64,000 nucleotides of DNA from Cannabis sativa (Eukaryota; Streptophyta; Magnoliopsida; Rosales; Cannabaceae). Positions 57,301 to 64,000 of this stretch are shown piece by piece; within the stretch, counting starts at the first letter, position 1, and each line of letters starts with the position of its first letter. The position numbers were made by a program, and so were the translations under genes. Where the stretch lies: assembly GCF_029168945.1 (NCBI RefSeq), contig NC_083603.1, forward strand, positions 3,472,001-3,536,000. Reading direction: 5' to 3'. Below the pieces are notes generated by a model. The model was not told the DNA's origin. It saw only the letters and a list, made by a program, of their open reading frames with translations, and did no database searches.

Positions 57301-58998
57301 CACTACCACTGCGAGAAATCCAACACATCCATCTCGTAATAAATCCCTAGCTTTCAGTGCTGAGATTCTAGGGACACGAGAACCTTGAACCGAACCAACA
57401 AAAACAAAAGGTTCCTCATTTTCCGGTTCAAAAGTCACCATTTTCCGTTTACAATCAATACTAGCAGAGTATTTAGACAAAAAGTCCATACCAAGTATAA
57501 TGTCAAATTCGGCCAATGGCAACTCCACGAGATCAGCACTCAATTCTCTATCTTCAATTCTAATTATTACGGATCTAATCCACTTTCTTGAAATAATTAA
57601 TTCCCCATTAGGCAACAGGGTTCCAAACCCCGTCTCGAGAATCTCACTAGGTCTATCAAATTGATCAAAAAGTCTTGATGATACATAAGACCGAGTAGCA
57701 CCCGAATCAAATAAAACAGTATAAACAAAACCATTGATTAGAAGCTGACCTGCAACTACTGAAGGACTGGCAGCAGCATCTGCCTGAGTTATAGCAAAGA
57801 CACGAGCAGGTGCAGGTACAGGTTTGACCTCAGGCTTTGGTTCCTCTTTCTTCAACTGAGGACAATCTTTCCTGAGATGTCCCACCGAACCACACTGAAA
57901 ACAGGCTCTCCGGTTACAAGCCCCGGGATGATGCTTCTTGCAACGCGGGCACTCAGGATAAGAATAAGTCTGACGTCCTCCTCTATTCTGGTTTCCTCGA
58001 AACCTTTTACCTTGCCCTGAACTTCCCGAAGATGGAAAAGTTCTTTTCTTCTGTTCAAAGGTAGAACCCCCACTCTCTTTCTCAGGACCCGACATAGGGA
58101 GAGTAGTAGCCCCACCAACACCAGAAGACTCTCGGGTTTCTTGTAAAAATTTGACTGCTCCTTCAGCTCGAAGAGCCTTATCAACCATTTCTGCATAGGT
58201 TGTAGTATCACTTGTTGTAATAACCAAGTCATGTCTGATTTTGGCATTCAGCCCAGCCAAATATTTTTCTTTCTTGCTGAAATCTGTTGGTACAATTCCG
58301 GAGGCCAACTTGGCCAAACGATCAAACTTGGTGGTATATTCGGTCACTGACATATTCTCACCTTGTACCAACTCAATAAATTCCTTCCGCTTTGCACTGC
58401 GGACTGCCTCGTTGTAATACTTGGCATTAAACAATTCTCGAAACTCTTCCCAGGTCATTCTAGTTACATCTCTGGTGAGGGATACCATTTCCCACCAGAT
58501 CAGGGCATCTTCTTGAAATTGAAATGTGGCACACGCCACCCTATCATTTCCAGCTACTCCCATAAAGTTCAATATTTTCTCAATAACGGTCAACCACTGC
58601 TCAGCTTTTACCACATCAGGGCCTCCCAGAAATACTGGAGGCGCTTGCTTTCTGAACCTTTCATACAAAGGTTCCATGCGGTTACCAGCAACATGCTGCT
58701 CAGCTGGCACCGCAGGGGCTGCAGGAACTGCAACAGCCGGTTGCAGGGGAGGCTCAACAGGGGCATCCCGTTGCCTAAGTCGCCGGATCTCTTCTTCTTG
58801 TTGCTCAATTCTAGTTTGCATCTCAGCAAACCTTTGTTCCCAATCAACAGGGGCCTGAGGTGGATTCCCCTGTCCACCTCTTGGGACTCGACCGCGGCCT
58901 CTACCGCGTCCACGGGGGTTTTGGGGATTTCTACCACCCCGACCACCTCCGGTCTCAACCAATTCACCCTGCCTTCTAACGTTTCGCTGGTCGTCCAT
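54379..58998 (-). CDS. Gag-pol polyprotein of the gypsy element
   Basis: One uninterrupted 1539-aa frame. An Arg/Gly-rich N-terminus leads to a retrotransposon gag domain (about 95-270, [18 protein letters not shown]). Then come a CCHC zinc knuckle ([14 protein letters not shown], about 365-378), an aspartic protease with DSGA near 431, and a reverse transcriptase (about 600-780) with [16 protein letters not shown] and the catalytic FIDDILVYS near 766. RNase H (CDAS near 912) follows, then the integrase HHCC finger (about 1130-1170) and catalytic core with DRFTKSAHF near 1214, SDRDPKF near 1256 and [11 protein letters not shown]. The C-terminus has a GPF-type module ([12 protein letters not shown]) and a chromodomain-like LVKVLWRN followed by EEATWE, which in this lineage guides integration to heterochromatin. 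No stop or frameshift breaks the frame. Confidence 0.96.
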   Translation of the reverse strand: MDDQRNVRRQGELVETGGGRGGRNPQNPRGRGRGRGRVPRGGQGNPPQAPVDWEQRFAEMQTRIEQQEEEIRRLRQRDAPVEPPLQPAVAVPAAPAVPAEQHVAGNRMEPLYERFRKQAPPVFLGGPDVVKAEQWLTVIEKILNFMGVAGNDRVACATFQFQEDALIWWEMVSLTRDVTRMTWEEFRELFNAKYYNEAVRSAKRKEFIELVQGENMSVTEYTTKFDRLAKLASGIVPTDFSKKEKYLAGLNAKIRHDLVITTSDTTTYAEMVDKALRAEGAVKFLQETRESSGVGGATTLPMSGPEKESGGSTFEQKKRTFPSSGSSGQGKRFRGNQNRGGRQTYSYPECPRCKKHHPGACNRRACFQCGSVGHLRKDCPQLKKEEPKPEVKPVPAPARVFAITQADAAASPSVVAGQLLINGFVYTVLFDSGATRSYVSSRLFDQFDRPSEILETGFGTLLPNGELIISRKWIRSVIIRIEDRELSADLVELPLAEFDIILGMDFLSKYSASIDCKRKMVTFEPENEEPFVFVGSVQGSRVPRISALKARDLLRDGCVGFLAVVVDSSKPVLLGPEEVNVVKEFLDVFPEELPGLPPQREIDFIIDLIPEAEPVSKAPYRMAPAELKELKIQLQGMLDLGFTRPSVSPWGAPVLFVKKKDGTLRMCIDYRELNKLTIKNKYPLPRIDDLFDQLQGKTVFSKIDLRSGYHQLRIREEDIPKTAFRTRYGHYEFLVMSFGLTNAPAAFMDLMNRVFKDFLDNFVIVFIDDILVYSRSEAEHEQHLRMVLQRLRDHKLYAKFKKCEFWLSQVSFLGHIVGKDGIMVDPGKIEAVKNWPRPKTVTEIRSFLGLAGYYRRFVEGFSKIAMPLSELTRKNQRFIWSDKCEKSFQELKQRLITAPVLALPSDQEKFVVYCDASRQGLGCVLMQADKVIAYASRQLKDYEQRYPTHDLELAAVVFALKIWRHYLYGERCEIYTDHKSLKYFFTQKDLNMRQRRWLELVKDYDCEILYHPGKANVVADALSRKGPDQIANMVMISSQLASEMTRANIELVIEELFNLTLQSDLLERIRMAQLEDSELTKIREDVLAGKAKDFSIADNGMLLFKARVCVPDFIELKKEILEEAHTTPYSLHPGTTKMYQDLKSYFWWYGMKRDVVDYVTKCLTCQQIKAEHQRPAGLLQPLTLPEWKWEDIAMDFVVGLPRTTGMYDSVWVVVDRFTKSAHFLPVKVTYSVDQYADLYVKEIVRLHGVPKSIISDRDPKFTSKFWMSLQKAMGTNLKFSTAFHPQTDGQSERTIQILEDLLRACVMDFGGSWSKYLPLIEFSYNNSYQSTIGMAPYELLYGRKCRSPIHWDETGERKYLGPELVQKTNEAIDKIKARMLTSQSRQKSYADPKRRDVIFQTGDHVFLRVSPMKGIKRFGKKGKLSPRFIGPFEILEKVGQVAYRLALPPSLSAVHNVFHVSMLRKYVSDPMHVLSYEALELQPDLSYDEQPVQILDKREKVLRNKTISLVKVLWRNSKVEEATWELESDLRAQHPELFR

Positions 58999-59211
58999 TA
59001 TTTAGGACTTAGCCTGCGAACCCACAAGGCACGTAGGTCAGACAGTGGTCAAATATTTCAGGACCGCAATTAATATTTATTTAATCATATACACAGCACC
59101 ACATATCTTAAAACAGTTTGCAAAAAGAAATAAAGCTTACGGAACCGTGAGTTGAACTCGACACTGGCCTTGATTGTACATATCTTGACGGTCATCAGTG
59201 AACAACCCGGT

Positions 59212-59224
59212 GGCTCTGATACCA
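59212..59224 (-). promoter_or_regulatory. Primer-binding site (initiator Met tRNA)
   Basis: TGGTATCAGAGCC on the minus strand, three bases inside the 5' LTR boundary at 59228. Confidence 0.9.
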
Positions 59225-59227
59225 AAC

Positions 59228-61096
59228 TGTAACGCCCGCATTTTATAATAATAAACTCGGAAATTAATTTTAATAATTTATATATTAATAAACATGCGGA
59301 TCGGGATCCCGAGTATCAAAATACTAGTTTAAAATATTTTACTAATATGTACATATACATTTTTTTTTTAAAAGTTTAGCGGACATGCATTTCCAAAATA
59401 CAGACTCAAAATAATATAAGATCGAAACCCTCCGGGTTGCACTGCCGCGATATGTACAATCATGCCGAGTTCCACCTCACTGCTCCTCCAGCTTTGCCTT
59501 TCCTTTACCTACACAAGGTAGCAAACTGATGAGTCAACAGACTCAGTAAGATATGCAAGACATATAAAAGTAGCACGTCGCCAGCTTTATGATCAAGCTG
59601 CCCTGAGCTTAACAACGAAGCTCACCAAATGATTAAGAACGTTCTTAAGGGTAGTACGACTACTATACCAAATGCACTAAAGTACCAACTCCGTACTTGT
59701 GTTGGTAGAGCCCTGATTGTACTCCCGAGAATTACTAAGTGTTGTACCACGAACACGACGTACCACTGGTACTCGTGTTGGTAACACCGTACTTATAATA
59801 ACATCCAAAACAAGCATAAACATTCGTATATATATTCTTACACTATCTTACCTCGTTCCGTGCTCAAGTGTGCGGTCGGCTGAGTGGAAGTGCAGCTCGA
59901 CGTATAACAGGGCCCTAAACCATAATATTCAAAAACCGATGAGAGACTCGCCAAAATACTTATCGGGGGTTTAGAATACAAACTAAGCTTAACCCTATCG
60001 ATGAAAAGGATGACAATGCCCTAAAATACCTAAAAACGTGAAAAATTAGGGTTCGGGAAAAAGCCCCAACCGGCGGGCGGTTCCTCGACGAAGTCCGGTT
60101 CACGGGACCAACCGGTCGACCGGTTGACACAGCTCCCGAGAACCGGAATTCCGGTTCTGGTCTGGGAACCAAAATTCCAACCCCACAACCTCAATTCATC
60201 CCCAAATTTTCCAATACTTTCCAGAATACCTGTACACACTAAAATATACCAGTTCCAATCAACAAAACTCAACAATTCAATCAAATTTCAAAAACACCAT
60301 TGAAGACCTAACTTAGGTTTTCTAAGCTCTAGCAAGAATTAAACACAATCTTAAACTCAATCCCAGCTTAGAACAGTAAGAAACAACTCTACTCAACCTC
60401 AATAACAGAACCTAAATTGATTCCATACACACACAGCCCCTAATCAAGCTTAAACATCAAAACATAACCCCATAACTTAAATAAAACATTGAGTAACATT
60501 ACCAAAGAGATATACCTTGATTTGGATTCAATAAACAAGCTGAAACTCTCCAATTTCAGCAAACAAATCCTTCCCCCTTGCTGGATATAGGCAGCACGAA
60601 AGAGAGAGAGAGAGAGAGACTTCTAATTACACTAACTTCTCTTCAAAGCTTCTTTCTATATTTATCCCTTTTTCTCTTCTTTTCTTTTCTTTTAAAAGAA
60701 TTAATATTAATGTTAATCTTGTAAAGGGTACAGCCAAACATTAATCACTAAACACCAAAAGTTAACCCAAAATGACCTATTTGCCCTTTTTCTCAAACTA
60801 AAGGTTAAACACTACTAAGGGCATTCTAGACATTATCAATCCCGTCCAATTAACAACACCTCTAATACCTAACAATAATATCCCGATAATAAACTAAATT
60901 ATAAAATGCAACTCTCTAGGCCCAACGTCGCTTTCCACAGCTTCCGAACACAATCACAGAGATTAGGTAATATAAAATAGCATAAAAACATATATGATAT
61001 ATAGAATATATTTCTAAAACATGCATTCCATAATTATTAATACCTAATCCTTAAATAATTAATAATACAAAGTATTATTCATAGGCGATCTTTACA
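59228..61096 (-). repeat. 5' LTR of the gypsy element
   Basis: Right copy on the window. Nearly identical to the other LTR, apart from clustered differences in CG-rich patches (about 59437, 59760, 59872 and 60065-60165). Confidence 0.92.
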
Positions 61097-61101
61097 ATCT
61101 T

Positions 61102-61394
61102 TATCTGTTTTAGTACTCGAAATAATTTTTTAGTCAAAATTTTTCGATCATGTAAATTATAGTTATTTAAGATATTCTGCAAAATTTAACACGCTAAAAA
61201 TTACATTCAAATAGTATGTTACACAGCGTGATTATTTTATTTTATACGCGTATAAAATAGACTGTAAATTTATTTTTCTATATATATTATAAATTATTTT
61301 AAATTTTTCAAAATTTTATAGAATATAAATCTTAAATAACTATATCATACATGAATATTAATAAAATGTACAGTAAAATCACTCATTAATAAAA
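61102..61394. other. AT-rich flank of the gypsy insertion
   Basis: About 290 bp of AT-rich sequence without exon, between the ATCTT duplication and the upstream module of family gene 4. Confidence 0.5.
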
Positions 61395-61520
61395 TGTCTT
61401 TTCATTATCTTTTTCTTCTTGTGTAATTAAATGAGGGCATTGGTAACATAACAATGTGCCAAAAGTTAATTCTGATTTAATGTGACCCTTTTTTTTTTGA
61501 ATATTAATAAATGTAATTAT
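61395..61520 (+). promoter_or_regulatory. Conserved upstream module of the family, copy 4
   Basis: CTTTTTCTTCTTGTGTAATT, AAATGAGGGCATTGGTAACA, TAACAATGTGCCAAAAGTTA and AATGTGACCC. An AAAGTTCCACAGAAAAGAAA leader-like stretch follows at 61616-61635, comparable to the 5' exons of genes 1 and 3. Confidence 0.62.
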
Positions 61521-62343
61521 GCATGGTTTTTAATGTTACTTATTAATTATCAGAGAAAATTTTATCTATATATATTTTAGATTTAGACCTTGACATGTTC
61601 ATACTCTCTTTAGTAAAAGTTCCACAGAAAAGAAATAATCTTCATCTATACCTCTGGTACTATTCCTTTCTCTTTCTTTTTTTCCTTTAGTTATTTAAAT
61701 TTATAGTACCATTGAAGTATTTCTTTTTTATTATTATTTTTTTATTTCTTAATGAAAAGCATATCTAAAGTCATATTTTTTCAAACAAAACCTTAGAATT
61801 TATTCACTAAAAAAATTACTAACTTTTGAGAGTAATATAGTGATTTCGATAACTCTCCCACTTAAAATCTATTTGTTTTATGGTGACAATAATATATATA
61901 TATTATATTATGTATGTATATATAATTAATTGTTCAATTTGTTGAAATATGTTTCTCTCTTTTGATTTTTGTTAGTTTATAATATATCAATATATGATAT
62001 ATATATATGGGCACTAGGTATTAATATATAGATTATTTTAATTATTTGGAAGAATAATTTATTATTTGTTCATATATATATATAAGTGATTTTTAGTTTT
62101 GCTGCATGCTTAAAAATGCATGTATAAAAATTCTATTTCAATTTGGGTTTTAAAAAAAATCTTGTTGTAATAGTTTTACACTTAAAAGAGTAGTTGTATC
62201 AATTGATTTTTTCACATATATAAATATAAAAAGTAATTTTTGAAAAAATGTTGTTAATTCTCAGTCACATAAAATAATTTCAAATAATAATTCTCTATTT
62301 AAAAACATATATATAATTTGAGTATTTGTCTAACATTACAGCA
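61521..62343. other. Probable 5' leader and intron of family gene 4
   Basis: 61750-61810 (ATATCTAAAGTCATATTTTT, TCAAACAAAACCTTAGAATT) is homologous to 39825-39880 in the 5' intron of family gene 1, supporting a shared gene structure. The intron would end at the acceptor ACATTACAG at 62341. No membrane exon like that of gene 3 is visible. Confidence 0.5.
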
Positions 62344-62649
62344 ATGGAAGGTAGCATCGACGAATTAAAAAGCAAGATTGATGCAATAAAGTTGAAGATT
62401 GAGGCGGTGGAACAAAAAATTAATGGAATGGCGAATTGTTTGAAAATTAATGAAGATGTAACTGATCTACAAGCCAGACTCGGTAGCGAGTTGAACAAAA
62501 TAAAAAACCTAAGCGACACAAATATTTTTCGAGCGATCAATGTTTTAGCCACAAGACATGATTTGTTGAGGGTTTTCTTTGGTTTGCCTCCTCACTTGAA
62601 GAAAATATATATTGAAAACCTTTACCTACTTGGAAACATAGCCATATAA
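62344..62649 (+). CDS. Unrecognised small protein, family member 4
   Basis: 101 aa, start ATG at 62344, three bases after a likely acceptor ACATTACAG; an upstream in-frame TTG is not a plausible start. It has an N-terminal heptad-like coiled coil (SIDELKSKIDAIKLKIEAVE), then VTDLQARLGSELNKIKNL and the family block NIFRAINVLATRHD followed by LRVFFGLPPHLKK. It is the most diverged of the four: NHD has become RHD and MP-x-DWK has become LP-PHLK. It is separated from the others by the gypsy insertion. Function unknown. Confidence 0.7.
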   Translation: MEGSIDELKSKIDAIKLKIEAVEQKINGMANCLKINEDVTDLQARLGSELNKIKNLSDTNIFRAINVLATRHDLLRVFFGLPPHLKKIYIENLYLLGNIAI

Positions 62650-63837
62650 ATACATTTATGTTTTTTTTAATTGCTCTATCATTTAGTATGTTTTAAGAAT
62701 AGGTAATTAAGTAGAAATAACTTGATTATTGGAGTAATCAAACTTTGTTATGTGGTAGTATGTATTTGGATTTGGATTTTGAATTTGAATTTATGTTACA
62801 ATGCATCCAATTTAAGCATGGAATATTTTACTGATTTTCAATTTTATATATCTAAAATTCTTAATTGAAAAATAATTAATTAGGAATACTTTAAAAGAAA
62901 AAAGAACGTCGAGGATTGAGGACTAACATAATTGCTAACTAAAAAAATTAAGAAATGCCTAAAACTTTTCTATGTGTTAATATTATTGGTTTAATTAAAT
63001 ATCGAGAAGACAACATATTTAGAAGTACTAGGTATCACTAATACCTAATAGTAATGCTCTAAAAAATAAATATAAATCATCATATATGAGAATTTTACAC
63101 AAAACATGTAAAATCATATATTTTTTTTTTATTATTTTTATTAAAATAAGATTGTTTTTTAGTTTCATTTATAATTTTCTTGATTATAAATAATTTACTT
63201 TTTTAATTTTTTTTTATTTTTACAAAAAGAAAGAAAGTATAAATATAGCAATATCATAAAAGTTTTTTCTTATATTATGCATTGTAAGCAACTATTTAAG
63301 TTATATTTTTAGTAATATAAACTATTTAGAATTTTTTTAAAAAATTTATAAATAATTCTAAATAATTATAATAATGTATATTCGTAAAAAATAAACTAGA
63401 ATTAAGCTTTTCTGAATGTCGAAACAGATCATTTTTTTTACTGAAATACTCATTTTGGAGGGTGTACCACATATTTTTTTACAAGTCCCCTACATCAATA
63501 TTTTGTAACACCATTAATCCTTACCGTAAACTCAATATAAACTGTTAATCCAATGCACATGTGTGAAATTATTATAGGTACACTTAACATAAAATTTACT
63601 AATAGATTAAAATCTTATTTCTAAAAATAATAAAAAATATAATAATAAAACATGAAATAAATTAATTAAAAATAATTTTTTATGAAACCATATTTTTTAA
63701 AGAAATAATTGAGTGTAATTTCTTCACATTCTAAGAAATGAATTTGGTAAAAAAAAAGAATAGTAAAGATTACTTTTATTTTTTTAATATTCATTGAAGT
63801 AAATAAATTTATGAAAAACTAATAAAGTAAATAAATT
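62650..63837. other. AT-rich intergenic sequence with one MITE
   Basis: No exon. 62955-63059 carries part of a GAGCATTG-family MITE (reverse complement of the right end GAGCATTACTATTAGGTATT). The rest is low-complexity A/T. Confidence 0.5.
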
Positions 63838-64000
63838 GAGATATTTGCGGCGAAACTCTCTTACATTTTGCAATTGTTATAAATATGACTCAAATAAAAA
63901 ATAATGGCGGTAAAAGTACTTTATCTTACAATTTTATTGCAGTCGTACAATTTTTTAACTGTTAAGTGCCAATTAAGCTCGTTAAGTGCCAGCTCAGAAT
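63838..64000. mobile_element. MITE like that of reductase intron 5, cut by window edge
   Basis: ATATTTGCGGCGAAACTCTC, then GGCGGTAAAAGTACTTTATC, TTACAATTTTATTGCAGTCG and TAAGTGCCAATTAAG match the left half of the element at 2321-2663 in order. The other end is beyond the window. Confidence 0.7.

Larger units (their letters stand above)
52468..61096 (-). mobile_element. Full-length Ty3/gypsy chromovirus-type retrotransposon
   Basis: LTRs at 52468-54339 (1872 bp) and 59228-61096 (1869 bp), both starting TGTAACGCCCGC and ending CTTTACA, enclose an intact gag-pol frame on the minus strand. Target duplication ATCTT is perfect. The primer-binding site complementary to initiator-Met tRNA (TGGTATCAGAGCC, minus strand 59224-59212) is next to the right LTR, which is therefore the 5' LTR. 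A purine-rich ACGGGGGGATGAT (minus strand 54352-54340) serves as polypurine tract. Domain order gag-PR-RT-RH-INT plus a chromodomain-like C-terminus points to the Tekay/Del lineage. Everything needed for movement appears present. It inserted between family genes 3 and 4. Confidence 0.95.

Noticed and set aside
58363..59073. Plus-strand open frame of 236 codons
   Set aside because: Antisense to the gag part of the gypsy polyprotein, with no domain features; a shadow.

Overview
The window is nuclear DNA of a flowering plant, almost certainly a eudicot. It is AT-rich, its genes are split by GT-AG introns, the proteins are plant-type (chloroplast organelle zinc-finger protein, OEP64/Toc64, KIN-7 kinesin with a NACK_C tail), and the spaces between genes are full of MITEs, SINE-like pieces and LTR retrotransposons. 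The sequence does not fix the species.

The left 38 kb is an ordinary gene neighbourhood, and six genes could be resolved to complete, in-phase coding sequences by joining splice sites. They are a CCR/DFR-like short-chain reductase (minus, 325 aa), a KIN-7-type kinesin (minus, 955 aa), a four-finger RanBP2-type organelle zinc-finger protein (minus, 439 aa), a mitochondrial-type prostaglandin E synthase 2-like thioredoxin/GST protein (plus, 332 aa), the OEP64/Toc64 chaperone-docking receptor with a dead amidase domain (plus, 591 aa), and a HROB-like OB-fold recombination factor (plus, 400 aa) with a perfect E2F palindrome touching its ATG. A first exon of a POT1-like telomere gene runs off the left edge. 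Pieces of these genes have been copied locally: part of reductase exon 2 lies beyond the 3' end of the kinesin gene, and kinesin exon 2 with flanking intron lies inside an intron of the zinc-finger gene.

Between the PGES2-like gene and OEP64 sits a complete but non-coding LTR retrotransposon (23949-28085). Its two 778-bp LTRs look identical and the target duplication TTACA is intact, so it is a very recent non-autonomous insertion.

The right 26 kb (39-63 kb) is an accessory region built around four short paralogous genes (40.6, 46.0, 48.2-49.3 and 62.3 kb) that I cannot assign to a named family. Each encodes a coiled-coil-like N-terminus, a Leu-Gln-rich linker and a conserved C-terminal block of the type F-RA-x-x-(I/V)-LA-x-NHD-(F/L)-L-x-VF-x-x-MP-x-(D/H)-(W/F)-K. 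They share a 5' noncoding exon and a conserved upstream module, extra copies of which are scattered and in one place inverted. One member has gained or kept an in-frame exon with two hydrophobic segments. This family is the best candidate for something undescribed. The region also carries Mutator-type MITEs with 9-bp target duplications, a 1.9-kb terminal-inverted-repeat element with GC-rich internal segments, an orphan CACTA terminus, and a full-length Ty3/gypsy chromovirus-type retrotransposon (52468-61096) with an intact 1539-aa gag-pol frame and an ATCTT target duplication, inserted between the third and fourth family members.
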